DNA from: Stenotrophomonas maltophilia
Lineage (GTDB): Bacteria > Pseudomonadota > Gammaproteobacteria > Xanthomonadales > Xanthomonadaceae
Length of the DNA stretch: 64,000 nt
Direction: 5' to 3'
Assembly: GCF_003205835.1 (NCBI RefSeq)
Contig: NZ_CP029773.1
Location: 2,636,501 to 2,700,500, forward strand
Position 1 is the stretch's first letter, and each line of letters begins with the position of its first letter. The notes beneath the pieces are model-generated. The model did no database searches and was not told where the DNA came from. It saw only the letters and a list, made by a program, of their open reading frames with translations. Made by a program: the position numbers and the translations under genes. Shown piece after piece: positions 44,622-53,622 of the stretch.

Positions 44622-45791
44622 TCAACGGCCGATGCCGGCGCAGGTGCTGGCGTTGCCCAGACCGGTGGCCGGGGTGGCCGAGATCAGGTTGTTGGCAACG
44701 GCTTCACGCCAGGTCTGGGTCAGCGGGATGAAACCGTGCGCACGCACGGCAGCATCGTTGTTGCCATCCACGCCCAGGTTGTAGTGCTTTTCCAGGAAGT
44801 TGCGGACAGCCTGGCGCTGCGGCAGGGTGCGGTAGCACTGTGCGAACACCAGGTTGGTGTAACCGGCGATCGGGTAGCCGGCGGTCGGGTTGGTGAACAC
44901 CGGCACCCACTTGGCCGGGTTGGCAATGTCGGCACCGGTCGGCGGGGCGACGGTGTTCAGGGTAGCGGCAACGCTCACTTCATCCGGCGAGAAGCCCTTC
45001 ACCTTGGCAATCTTGGTCGCATCCTGCAGGTTCGGGATCACGTCCGGGCCGACATAGCCGATGGCGCCGGCAACCTGGTAGACACGGTTGTACAGCGAGG
45101 TGCCGCCGGTGGCCGGGGCCGCTTCCAGGAAGGCCGGCAGGTTGTTCTGCGCATCGCGGGTGAACAGATCAGCGAAGGTCGACTTGACCTGGAACTTGCC
45201 GCCGACCAGACGGGTGGCGCTCAGGTCTTCGGTGGCGCAGGCGGCGGTCAGGAAGCGGGTCAGCAGCTCGCTGGTGCCGCTGCTTTCGCCGCGGTAGATG
45301 ACCTTGATGGCGCCGCTGCGGGCGCTGTCCAGCTGCGACCAGTCGTTGATCTTGCCCGAGAACACGCCGCAGATCTTGGCCACGTCAAGGTTCAGATCAC
45401 CACCGGCCTTGTTGTACGGCACGGTGACCGAGGTGGCGACCGACGGCAGCTGCAGCACCGGGCCGAGCGTGGAGGCCAGCGCCGAGCTGTTGTAGTTGCT
45501 GATCTCGGTGCTGCTCAGGACCGAGTCGCTGCCAGCGAAATGGACGTTGCCGGTGCCGTTGGTGATGAACAGGCCGATGGTGTTCTCGAGGAACGCCTTC
45601 TTGCCGGTGCCCGAGCCGGTCACGGCGTAGCTGAAGTTGGCCGGCAGGATGCTGTCGGCCTGGCCCTTGTACAGATCGGCCGGCAGCGAGGCGCCACCAC
45701 CGTTGATGAGGGACTGCTGGGCCGAAGCGGCACCGGCGGTGGCGAGCAGCGCGGTGGCAACCAGCGCGGCCAGGGTCTTGTACTTGTTCAT
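44622..45791 (-). CDS. DING/PstS-like phosphate-binding protein, probable T2SS substrate (LapA-like)
   Basis: 389 residues, AGGAGA ribosome site. The signal peptide (LAALVATALLATAGAASA) is followed by SLINGGGASLPADLY, close to the DINGGG(A/T)LP start of DING proteins. Phosphate-pocket segments of the PstS fold are present: GSGTGKKAFLEN, FAGSDSVLSS and RGESSGTSELLTRFL. Cysteines late in the chain (FAQCYRTL, NASTCAG) may form a disulphide. DING proteins bind phosphate very tightly and some are exported by type II systems. The gene lies between gspF and the giant tpsA, where P. aeruginosa carries lapA beside hxc genes. It has its own 217-base upstream region and a strong terminator, so it is expressed as a separate, probably abundant, product. 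Confidence 0.87.
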   Translation of the reverse strand: MNKYKTLAALVATALLATAGAASAQQSLINGGGASLPADLYKGQADSILPANFSYAVTGSGTGKKAFLENTIGLFITNGTGNVHFAGSDSVLSSTEISNYNSSALASTLGPVLQLPSVATSVTVPYNKAGGDLNLDVAKICGVFSGKINDWSQLDSARSGAIKVIYRGESSGTSELLTRFLTAACATEDLSATRLVGGKFQVKSTFADLFTRDAQNNLPAFLEAAPATGGTSLYNRVYQVAGAIGYVGPDVIPNLQDATKIAKVKGFSPDEVSVAATLNTVAPPTGADIANPAKWVPVFTNPTAGYPIAGYTNLVFAQCYRTLPQRQAVRNFLEKHYNLGVDGNNDAAVRAHGFIPLTQTWREAVANNLISATPATGLGNASTCAGIGR

Positions 45792-45915
45792 GATCTTCTC
45801 CTGAAGGGTTTACTACGAAGGGAAACACCAAGGGAGGAACGGTCACTACACGCCTGCTGCCGCCGAGGGCCTCCCAGCCCACTCTGCGGCGACGTGGCTA
45901 TGCTGGTCCGCGCCG

Positions 45916-45984
45916 ATGACAGGCCGCTTAAGAAACCTGTGGAAGATCGAAAAAAGGTGTGGAGGATTGTGTGGAGAATCGAAA
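45916..45984 (-). promoter_or_regulatory. Upstream control region of the DING-protein gene
   Basis: Three related direct repeats, TGTGGAAGATCGAAA (45938), TGTGGAGGATTG (45958) and TGTGGAGAATCGAAA (45970), are followed towards the gene by CTGTCAT (minus strand, 45922-45916), a match to one PHO-box half without a good second half at the 11-base step. This is the likely activator region of the gene. Confidence 0.45.
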
Positions 45985-46008
45985 GCGTGCCTTGATGCGC
46001 GTTGCGCA

Positions 46009-47208
46009 TCACTGGACCAATTGATTCATTTCCATGATCGGCATCAGCACGGCCAGCACGATGGTCAGCACCACGCCGCCCATCACCAGGATCATGGTCG
46101 GTTCCAGCAGCGCGGTCAGCGCCATCGCGCGACGCTCGATCTCGCGCGAGATCGTCTGTGCAGCGCGGTCCAGCAGTGGCGCCAGCGAGCCGGTCTTCTC
46201 ACCGCTGGCCACCAGGTGCACCAGGATCGGTGGATACACCTTCTGCACCTTCAGCGCAGCACCCAGCGCCGCACCTTCGCGCACGCGCGCAGACACGTCA
46301 TCGGCACAGCGCGCCAGCAGCGCATTTCCAAGCGTCTGCCGCGCCGCCTCCAAGGCACGCAGCAGTGGCACACCGGCATCCAGCAGGATCGCCAGCGTCG
46401 AGGCAAAGCGCGCACTGTTCACGCCCAGCACGAAACGCCCGACCATCGGCACCCGCAGCAGCATCGCGTCCCATCGCAGGCGCAGCTCGGGCTTGCGCAG
46501 GGCCAACCGCCATGCCACCACCAACGCAGCGATGCCGAGCCCTGCCCACATGCCCCAGCTGCGCACGAACGCGCTGGCGGCCAGCATCACCTGGGTCAGC
46601 ATCGGCAGCGTCTGCCGCGCCTGCACGAACGCGGTCACCACCTGCGGCACCACGTAGCTGAGCAGGAAGATCACGATCGCCACCGACACCAGGCTGATCG
46701 CCGCTGGGTAGATGAAAGCGGTCAGTACTTTGGCCTGCAGCGCGTTGCGTTCTTCGATGTAGTCGGCAAGGCGTTCCATCACCCGTGCCAGGTCGCCGGA
46801 GTCTTCACCGGCGCCCACCAGCGCCCGATAGATCGGCGGAAAATCGCGCGGCCGCGCAGCCAGCGCAACGGTCAGGCGCTGGCCGGCACGCACGTCGGCG
46901 CGCACGGCGGTGAGTGCCTGGGCCACGTGCGGGCGCTCGGCCTGCTCGATCACCGCGCTCAATGCAGCTTCCAACGGCAGGCTGGCGGCCAGCAGGCTGG
47001 CCAGCTGACGCGTGGCCCAGGCCAGCTCGCTGGCAGACAGCCGCCGGGCGCCCCAGCCACTGCCCGCACCGCGCGCCGCGCGGACCTGCACGGGTGTCAG
47101 CCCACGACCGCGCAGCAGCTGGCGTGCGCCGCGCGGGCTGTCGGCGTCCAGCTGACCCTTCTCGATGCGGCCCTGCGCGTTGGCGGCCTGGTAGTCGAAC
47201 AGCGCCAT
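46009..47208 (-). CDS. gspF: T2SS inner-membrane platform protein GspF
   Basis: 399 residues, standard length. Two cytoplasmic GspF domains (about 65-190 with LAWATRQLASLLAASLPLEAAL and PRDFPPIYRALVGAGEDSGDL; about 270-390 with RFASTLAILLDAGVPLLRALE and YPPILVHLVASGEKTGSLAPLL) are separated and followed by membrane helices, the last being LLEPTMILVMGGVVLTIVLAVLMPI. GspF anchors the GspE ATPase and assembles the pseudopilus. It starts seven bases after the gspE stop and is the last gene of the G-K-L-M-D-E-F run. Confidence 0.94.
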   Translation of the reverse strand: MALFDYQAANAQGRIEKGQLDADSPRGARQLLRGRGLTPVQVRAARGAGSGWGARRLSASELAWATRQLASLLAASLPLEAALSAVIEQAERPHVAQALTAVRADVRAGQRLTVALAARPRDFPPIYRALVGAGEDSGDLARVMERLADYIEERNALQAKVLTAFIYPAAISLVSVAIVIFLLSYVVPQVVTAFVQARQTLPMLTQVMLAASAFVRSWGMWAGLGIAALVVAWRLALRKPELRLRWDAMLLRVPMVGRFVLGVNSARFASTLAILLDAGVPLLRALEAARQTLGNALLARCADDVSARVREGAALGAALKVQKVYPPILVHLVASGEKTGSLAPLLDRAAQTISREIERRAMALTALLEPTMILVMGGVVLTIVLAVLMPIMEMNQLVQ

Positions 47209-47215
47209 GCAAGCC

Positions 47216-48649
47216 TCAGTCGTCGCCGGTGACGCGCAGGATCTCTTCCAGCGTGGTCACCCCGCTGTCGACCCAGCGCTGACCGTCCTGGCGCAACGTC
47301 CGCATGCCAGCACGTCGTGCCGCCTCGCGCAGCGCAGGTTCCCCCTGCCCTTCGTGGATCAGCGCACGCACGCGGTCGTCGACCACGAACAGTTCGTGGA
47401 TACCGGTGCGTCCCCGGTAGCCGCTGTTGGCACAGGCCGCGCAGCCCACCGCACGCCACACGGTACGGCCCTCGTCGTCCACCTCGGCGCGCCGGCACTG
47501 CGTGCACAGCCGCCGCACCAGCCGCTGCGCCAGCACACCGCGCAGCGACGAGGCCAGCAGGAACGGTTCCACGCCCATGTCGGCCAGGCGGGTCACCGCC
47601 GAGATCGCGTCGTTGGTGTGCAGGGAGGCCAGTACGCCATGGCCGGTCAGCGACGACTGCACCGCAATCTGCGCGGTCTCCAGGTCGCGGATCTCACCGA
47701 TCATGATGGTGTCCGGGTCCTGGCGCAGGATCGCGCGCAGCGCCGTGCCGAAGCTCATGCCGATACGCGCGTTGACCTGGATCTGGCCGATGCCGGCGAA
47801 GTCATACTCCACCGGGTCCTCCACGGTGAGGATGTTGCTGGTGCTGCTGTCGAGCTGGCCCAGCGCGGCGTACAGCGAGGTGGTCTTGCCGCTGCCGGTC
47901 GGCCCGGTGACCAGCACGATGCCATGCGGCTGCCGGATCAATCCGGTGAACGTGGCCAGGGTGTCATCGGCCATGCCCAGGCGCTGCAGCTGCAGACGGC
48001 CGGCATCCTTCTCCAGCAGTCGCAGCACGGCGCGCTCGCCATGCCCGGTCGGCACCGTGGAGACGCGGATGTCCAACGGACGCCCACCCACCCGGATCGC
48101 GATGCGCCCGTCCTGCGGCAGCCGCTTCTCGGCGATGTCCAGGTGGGCCATGATCTTGATGCGCGACACCAGCGCCGCGTGCAGTGCGCGCCGTGGCTGC
48201 ACCATATCGCGCAGGGTGCCATCCACCCGGTAGCGCACCACCGAGTGGGTCTCGAACGGCTCGATGTGCAGGTCGCTGGCACCATCGCGTGCGGCCTGTG
48301 CCAGCAGCGCGTTGATCATGCGGATCACCGGCGCATCGTCCTGCGCGTCCAGCAGATCGGTGACTTCCGGCATGTCCTGCATCAGCCGGTCCAGATCGAC
48401 TTCGCTTTCAGCAGCACCGACCACGGCAGCGGCGTCGCCGCCGTCACGGTACTGCTCACCCAGCCGCTGCTGCCAGGTCGCAGCATCCAGTGCCTGGAAC
48501 GGCAGCGGGCCATGCCGTCGGCGCAGTTCGGCCACGGCCCACGCCGCGGTTTCGGCGGTGCCCAGCAGCACCGACTCGCCGCCAACTTCGGACAGCATCA
48601 CGCCATGGCTGCGCACCCAGGCGTACGGCAGTGGCGCGGCGGCGCTCAC
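47216..48649 (-). CDS. gspE: T2SS assembly ATPase GspE
   Basis: 477 residues from a GTG at 48649 that overlaps the gspD stop (GTGA). The N1 domain is short. The core carries Walker A GPTGSGKTTSLYAAL, the Asp box VEDPVEYDFAGIGQIQVN, Walker B IMIGEIRDLETAQIAVQSSLTGH, and the zinc-binding four-cysteine arm CTQC plus CAAC near residue 400. The C-terminus GVTTLEEILRVTGDD is typical. It powers pseudopilus assembly at the cytoplasmic face, docking to GspL and GspF. Confidence 0.95.
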   Translation of the reverse strand: MSAAAPLPYAWVRSHGVMLSEVGGESVLLGTAETAAWAVAELRRRHGPLPFQALDAATWQQRLGEQYRDGGDAAAVVGAAESEVDLDRLMQDMPEVTDLLDAQDDAPVIRMINALLAQAARDGASDLHIEPFETHSVVRYRVDGTLRDMVQPRRALHAALVSRIKIMAHLDIAEKRLPQDGRIAIRVGGRPLDIRVSTVPTGHGERAVLRLLEKDAGRLQLQRLGMADDTLATFTGLIRQPHGIVLVTGPTGSGKTTSLYAALGQLDSSTSNILTVEDPVEYDFAGIGQIQVNARIGMSFGTALRAILRQDPDTIMIGEIRDLETAQIAVQSSLTGHGVLASLHTNDAISAVTRLADMGVEPFLLASSLRGVLAQRLVRRLCTQCRRAEVDDEGRTVWRAVGCAACANSGYRGRTGIHELFVVDDRVRALIHEGQGEPALREAARRAGMRTLRQDGQRWVDSGVTTLEEILRVTGDD

Positions 48650-51027
48650 GGCCCGATCACCAGTTCCGGCGTGTAGCCCAGCCCGCGCAGCTGCTGCAGC
48701 GCGGGGTCCAGCGTCGCCGGATCGCGCGGCAATCGCACGCGCAGGCGTTGCCCGCTCTCGCCGGGCGTCGTTTCGGCATAGGCCTGCAGGCCCAGTGCAC
48801 GCACCTGCGCCACGCCCTGGCTGGCACGCGCCGGGTCCAGCCCCTGCGCGAACTGCACCAGCTGCGCATCGCCGTCACCGGACGGGTACAGCGCCGCCAG
48901 GCTGCTGTTCTGCAGCGGCTGGCCCTGGCCATCGCGTGCATTGCCCTGGCCGAGTACAGACAGGTCCTGCGGTGGCAGCTGCGGTGCCGACAGCGTCGGC
49001 AAGGCCCAGCTCTGTACCGGCTGCGCGCCGGCCTGCGCGTTGCGCATGTAGTCGTAGCGGTCGCGGGTCAGGCGCTGGCCGGCGGCTGGGTCACGCACCA
49101 CGTGCGGGCGCAGGAACACCATCAGGTTGGTCTTGGCGCGCTTGCGCGTGTCGCTGCGGAACAAGGCGCCCAACACCGGAATCTTTCCCAGCCCCGGCAC
49201 CGCATCACGGCCATGGCTGACGCTGTCTTCCAGCAGGCCACCCAGCACCATGATCTGGCCATCGTCCAGCAGCACGCTGGTATCCAGGGCGCGCTTGTTG
49301 GTGATGATGCCGGCCGTGCTGTTCGCGCTCTGCGCGTCGATGCTGCTGACTTCCTGGTAGATGTCCAGCTTCACCGTGCCGCCCTCGGAGATCTGCGGGC
49401 GCACCCGCAGCTTCAGGCCCACATCCTCGCGCACGATGGTCTGGAACGGGTTGTTGCTGCCACCACCACCGTCGGTCACGTAGCGGCCGCTGACGAACGG
49501 CACGGTCTGGCCGACCATGATGCTGGCCGCCTCGTTGTCCAGCGTCATCAGGTTCGGCGTGGACAGGATGTTGGCACCGCCCTTGCTCTGCAGCGCGTTG
49601 GCCAGCGCCTTCATGTTGAGGATCTGGCCGACACCGGGCAGGTTGATGGTGCCGTCGATCACACCGATCTTCAGGCCATCCTTGGGCAACACGTCCAGGG
49701 TGGTGCGTGCGGTGGTGTTCAGCCCGCTGCCGCCGGTGGTGCCGCCGAAGTGGGTGCCGCCGAAGGTGCGGCCATTGCCCAGCATCCACTGCACGCCCAG
49801 TTCGGCCGCGTCGGTCTGGTTGACCTCCACGATCAGGCTTTCCACCAGCACCTGTGCACGACGCTGGTCGAGCTGGTCGATCACCCGCCGCAGGTTGCGG
49901 TACACCGGCTCGGGGGCGGAGATCAGCAGCGTGTTGGTGGCCACGTCCGCCTGCACCGAAATGCCATTCTGGCTGAAGCCGGTGCTGCCGGCGTCGATCG
50001 GGTCGCGGCGGTTCGGGTCCAGCCGCTGCGATTCCAGCGCATTGCCACCGGTCTTGGACTGCTGCGGCTGCGACGGCTGCGCCGGTGTGGCGCGGTTGGC
50101 GTCGCCGGGCAGTGGCGTGATGCCTTCATTGCTGCCCATTGCCGGTGCATCGCTCTGCCCGGCCACCACGCCGCGCAGCACGCCGGCGAGCTGATTGGCC
50201 TGGGCATTGCGCAGGTAGACCACATGCAGGTTGCCGGACTCGTCCTGCGCGCGGTCCAGCTTCTCCACCAACTGCCGCGCCAGGCGCGTTCGGCCCGGGC
50301 TGCTGGAACGCAGCAGCACGCTGTTGCTGCGGGGGTCGGCCATCACCACCACCTTCTGGCTGGGCTCGGCGCCCTGGGCATCCAGCAGCGGCGCGACCAT
50401 CGCAGCCACGTCCACCGCGATGCCCTGCTGCAGCTTCACCACGTCGGTGTCCATGCCGGCCGGTGTATCGACACTGGCGATCACCCGCGCAATGCGCTCC
50501 AGATTGTCGGCATAGTCGGTGATCACCAGGGTGTTGTTGCCCGGATTGGCGGTGATCGGGTTGTCCGGGCTGATCATCGGTCGCAGCACCGCCACCAGCG
50601 CGGCCGCGTTCTCGTAGCGCAGCGCGAAGGTGCGTGTGGCGACCTCACCCCCTGCACCACCGGTGCCGACGCGCCCGCCCAACAGCTTGGCCTCGGCCTG
50701 CGGCACCACCCGGCTGACGCCGCCGTTCTCGACCACCGCGAAGCCACGCATGCGCAGCGCGCCCAGCAGCAACTGGTAAGCCTGGGTACGGCTGACCGGA
50801 CCATCGGAAACCACTGTCATCTTGCCGGTCACCCGCGGATCAACCAGGAACTGGCGCCCGGTGAACCGTGCTGCCATGCGCAGCACGCCGCCGATATCGG
50901 TATCCACCAGGTTCAACTGCACCGGCTCATCGCGGGCGTCCTGCGCCTGTGCCGGCGTAACAACGTGAGCGGCACCCACGATCAGGGCCAATACAGTGCT
51001 GCAGGCAAGGCTGCGCATCGCCCTCAT
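48646..51027 (-). CDS. gspD: T2SS secretin GspD
   Basis: 793 residues from the ATG at 51025-51027, which overlaps the gspM stop (ATGA) and opens a signal peptide (LACSTVLALIVGAAHVVTPAQA). Domains in order: N0 (VQLNLVDTDIGGVLRMAARFTG), N1-N3 repeats (TFALRYENAAALVAVLRPMI; VVYLRNAQANQLAGVLRGVV with a long Gln/Ser-rich insert), then the secretin core (RAQVLVESLIVEVNQTDAAELGVQW, VGQTVPFVSGRYV, LKLRVRPQISEGGTVKL, LLDDGQIMVLGGLLEDS). A C-terminal extension after the core (LPPQDLSVLGQGNARD on) includes a ~75-residue SPOR-like tail (PARASQGVAQVRALGLQAY). It forms the outer-membrane gate. Confidence 0.93.
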   Translation of the reverse strand: MRAMRSLACSTVLALIVGAAHVVTPAQAQDARDEPVQLNLVDTDIGGVLRMAARFTGRQFLVDPRVTGKMTVVSDGPVSRTQAYQLLLGALRMRGFAVVENGGVSRVVPQAEAKLLGGRVGTGGAGGEVATRTFALRYENAAALVAVLRPMISPDNPITANPGNNTLVITDYADNLERIARVIASVDTPAGMDTDVVKLQQGIAVDVAAMVAPLLDAQGAEPSQKVVVMADPRSNSVLLRSSSPGRTRLARQLVEKLDRAQDESGNLHVVYLRNAQANQLAGVLRGVVAGQSDAPAMGSNEGITPLPGDANRATPAQPSQPQQSKTGGNALESQRLDPNRRDPIDAGSTGFSQNGISVQADVATNTLLISAPEPVYRNLRRVIDQLDQRRAQVLVESLIVEVNQTDAAELGVQWMLGNGRTFGGTHFGGTTGGSGLNTTARTTLDVLPKDGLKIGVIDGTINLPGVGQILNMKALANALQSKGGANILSTPNLMTLDNEAASIMVGQTVPFVSGRYVTDGGGGSNNPFQTIVREDVGLKLRVRPQISEGGTVKLDIYQEVSSIDAQSANSTAGIITNKRALDTSVLLDDGQIMVLGGLLEDSVSHGRDAVPGLGKIPVLGALFRSDTRKRAKTNLMVFLRPHVVRDPAAGQRLTRDRYDYMRNAQAGAQPVQSWALPTLSAPQLPPQDLSVLGQGNARDGQGQPLQNSSLAALYPSGDGDAQLVQFAQGLDPARASQGVAQVRALGLQAYAETTPGESGQRLRVRLPRDPATLDPALQQLRGLGYTPELVIGP

Positions 51028-51551
51028 GAATGGCCACCCGCAGTGAGTGCCATCACGATGTTTCCGGATATCCGTGCCGCCGGCATGTTCGCATCCCCTG
51101 TGCGTGTCAGTTGCAGCTGCTGCAGTTCGATGGCCGGATCGGCCAGCACGGGCAGCAGCCAGTTCCACAGTGCGTCAGCAGGTACCGCCTGCACCTGCAG
51201 GTGCCAACGCCCGTCGCGTGCTTCGACATGCAGTCCATCGGCGAGGCCGGCGGACTTGATTCCATTACGCAGCGCGGCCAGCGTCGGGCGCTGCCCCTGC
51301 ACCTGCTGCTGGCGTTCGCGTGCACGCAGCAGCGGCGCCAGTGCGCGCGCCTGCGCCTGCAGCCGCGGCAGCTCAGCCTGCCAATGCGCGCGCTGTTTCA
51401 GCAGCGGCTCCAGCCAGAAGGACCACAGCCCCGCTGCCAGCAGCGCCAGCACCATCACCCACAGCATCCAGCGGTCGCGCGGCGGCAGGTGCTGCCAGCG
51501 TCGCTGCAGACCGGCCACACCCTCGCCCAGGCGCATAGCCCTGGCGGTCAC
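51024..51551 (-). CDS. gspM: T2SS protein GspM
   Basis: 175 residues from a GTG at 51549-51551 overlapping the gspL stop (GTGA); an ATG five codons later is possible. The short cytoplasmic N-terminus (LQRRWQHLPPRDRWML) is followed by one membrane helix (WVMVLALLAAGLWSFWLEPLL), a coiled coil (WQAELPRLQAQARALAPLLRARERQQQV) and a small ferredoxin-like domain (GLHVEARDGRWHLQVQAV). It partners GspL. Assigned by structure and position, as the sequence is poorly conserved in this family. Confidence 0.85.
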   Translation of the reverse strand: MTARAMRLGEGVAGLQRRWQHLPPRDRWMLWVMVLALLAAGLWSFWLEPLLKQRAHWQAELPRLQAQARALAPLLRARERQQQVQGQRPTLAALRNGIKSAGLADGLHVEARDGRWHLQVQAVPADALWNWLLPVLADPAIELQQLQLTRTGDANMPAARISGNIVMALTAGGHS

Positions 51552-52711
51552 TGTCCGCCCCCGCTCACGCGCAGGCGTCCACCGGCCTCGCGCGCCAGCT
51601 GCAGGCCCTGCGCCCGCGCCGCCTGCTGCCACTGTTCCAGCCGCTGTGCGTCATCGGCTACCGCCTGCGCATCGGCGTCCAGCTCCAGTTCCAACTGGCC
51701 GGGTTGATAGTGCAGGCCGCGCACCTGGCCGCCCAACTCCGGAATCGCCTGCAGCGTCGTTGCGACCTGCCGCTGCACCGGTGGCAACGGCGGCGCCGGC
51801 AACGGCACGGCCAGCGCGCGCCGCGCCTGCAGCACCGGGTCCACCACATCGGTGATCTCCGGAAAGTGCGAGCCGAACTGCCGCGCCATGTCCTGCTGCA
51901 ACGCCTCGCCCTCGCTGCGCCAGCGCGAGACCTGCAGCTGCAGCCCAAGCGCAGCCAGCAACACCGCCGCCAAGGCGAGGCCGATCGCCACGCGGGGTGC
52001 CTGCCTGCTGCGACCCGGCAGTGGCAACGACCACGCTGGCGCGGGTCCGCACGCCTGCCGTTCATGCGCGACCACGGTGGCCGCCAGGTTCTCCGGCCAC
52101 GCCGACGGCACGCTGTCGATCCACTGCACGGCCTGCACCCCGGATTGCTGAAGACGCGCCGCGAGCGACTGCAGCACCGCCGCTGTGTCGCGCCCACCGC
52201 ACCACTGCACAAAGCCACGATCGCGCCCGCAGCGCACCAGCAGATGCTCACCGGCAGCCTGCAGCGTTGCCTGACCGTTCTGCCACGGCAGCAGCAGCGG
52301 GGTCGGGTACAGTGCCTGCAGCTGCAGTGCACATGAAGCCAGCAGCTGTTGCGCCTGCAGGACGGCCTGCTGGCCAAGCCACGCCACCGGAACCGTGCCG
52401 TCCGCCGCCTGCACACCGTGTGCCAACGCGACCTCCTGCAGGTCATCCAGCAGCATCGCCTCTACTTCGCCCTGCAATGCGGCCTGCAGCCTGCGGCCGG
52501 ACAGTGGCGGCAGCTGCAGTTCCAGCAGGATCAGGTCCTGCGGATCGAGACAGGCCAGCACCTCGGCCTGCGGATGACGTTGCCCGAGCACGGCCAAGCC
52601 CTCGCGGCCATGGGCCAGCACCCCACCCTTGTGCATCTGCGCCCACTCGACCGTACTGTCGGCGCGCAGGTGTTCCAGCGCCGGCAGGCGCACCCTCAGC
52701 TGCACGCTCAT
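51548..52711 (-). CDS. gspL: T2SS protein GspL
   Basis: 387 residues from the ATG at 52709-52711, overlapping the gspK stop (ATGA). The N-terminal actin-like cytoplasmic domain (VRLPALEHLRADSTVEWAQ, VLACLDPQDLILLELQLPPLSGRRL) docks GspE. The membrane helix is VAIGLALAAVLLAALGLQLQV near residue 245; the periplasmic part is coiled coil plus ferredoxin-like fold (LHYQPGQLELELDADAQAV). With GspM it transmits ATPase action to the pseudopilus. Confidence 0.88.
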   Translation of the reverse strand: MSVQLRVRLPALEHLRADSTVEWAQMHKGGVLAHGREGLAVLGQRHPQAEVLACLDPQDLILLELQLPPLSGRRLQAALQGEVEAMLLDDLQEVALAHGVQAADGTVPVAWLGQQAVLQAQQLLASCALQLQALYPTPLLLPWQNGQATLQAAGEHLLVRCGRDRGFVQWCGGRDTAAVLQSLAARLQQSGVQAVQWIDSVPSAWPENLAATVVAHERQACGPAPAWSLPLPGRSRQAPRVAIGLALAAVLLAALGLQLQVSRWRSEGEALQQDMARQFGSHFPEITDVVDPVLQARRALAVPLPAPPLPPVQRQVATTLQAIPELGGQVRGLHYQPGQLELELDADAQAVADDAQRLEQWQQAARAQGLQLAREAGGRLRVSGGGQ

Positions 52712-53619
52712 GCTCCAATCCTCGTCCACACACGCTGCACGCGCACACTGTCATCGCGGTACTCGCGCCAGATCAGGGCCCGGAAGTCGACCGCACTGCC
52801 ATCGGCCTGCACCTGGCCGACCGCAAGGAACCACTCGCTATGGATGCCCAAGGGAAGCACGGCCATCTGTTCGTTGCTCAGTTGAAGTCGATTGGCGATG
52901 TCGCCGCGGTTGAGCAGCCAATGGCCGCCGTCGCGCTCACCGAGCAGCGCCTGCAGCCGTGCCGGCTCGACCGCAGGCGTCACCGCCTGCAGAACGCTCA
53001 GGTCGCTGGTGTTGGCGTTGACCAGGGTCTGCGCCGGCAGCACCACGGTGCGCCGCGCCAGCGCCTGCAGCGCCACCGGATCGGCACCGGCCAGTGCCTG
53101 CGCGATCAGTGATTCGCGCGGCAGTGGGGCCTGCGCCTGGATGTCGCCGTCGCGCAGGCGCGCCTGGATGTGGTCCGCCGCGGATGCGCAGGCACCCTGT
53201 CCAAGCCCCTGTGCAGCACACAGCGCGATGAACGCGCGCCGTGCCTCCGGGTCCGGCTTGCCATAGGCCAGCAGGTTGCGCAGGTTGAACATGGACTGTG
53301 CATCGACCAGCTGCAACTGCACCGGCAGCGGCGCCTGCAGCGTCAGTGGACGCGCCCAACGGCCGCTGCGCACCGTGGTCAACTGCTCCTTTACATCGTC
53401 ACGCAGCTGCTGCGCCGCGCGCTCCAGGGTGGCATCGACCGCCATGCGCACCTGCGCACGCAGCTGGTCGCCACGCAGCGCACGCAGCTGTGCCGACTGC
53501 CGGGTCAGCAGTGCAGTGGCAATCACCGCCACCAATGCCACCACCAGCAGGGCGACGATCACCGCCATGCCGCGCTGGCGGGTGCACGGGACCGAACGCG
53601 TCCGGGCTGTCATCTGCAC
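52708..53619 (-). CDS. gspK: T2SS pseudopilin GspK
   Basis: 303 residues. The prepilin leader MQMTARTRSVPCTRQRG precedes MAVIVALLVVALVAVIATALL; as in other GspK proteins there is no Glu at +5. The large alpha-domain insert holds the usual NLRNLLAYG and ARRTVVLPAQTLVNANTSDLSVLQA segments, the latter being the saposin-like GspK block. It caps the pseudopilus tip with I and J. It begins three bases after the gspG stop. Confidence 0.92.
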   Translation of the reverse strand: MQMTARTRSVPCTRQRGMAVIVALLVVALVAVIATALLTRQSAQLRALRGDQLRAQVRMAVDATLERAAQQLRDDVKEQLTTVRSGRWARPLTLQAPLPVQLQLVDAQSMFNLRNLLAYGKPDPEARRAFIALCAAQGLGQGACASAADHIQARLRDGDIQAQAPLPRESLIAQALAGADPVALQALARRTVVLPAQTLVNANTSDLSVLQAVTPAVEPARLQALLGERDGGHWLLNRGDIANRLQLSNEQMAVLPLGIHSEWFLAVGQVQADGSAVDFRALIWREYRDDSVRVQRVWTRIGA

Positions 53620-53622
53620 GCC

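Noticed and set aside
48490-51855. 1121-codon rightward frame opposite gspD and neighbours
   Set aside because: Antisense to well-conserved T2SS genes and without domain content.
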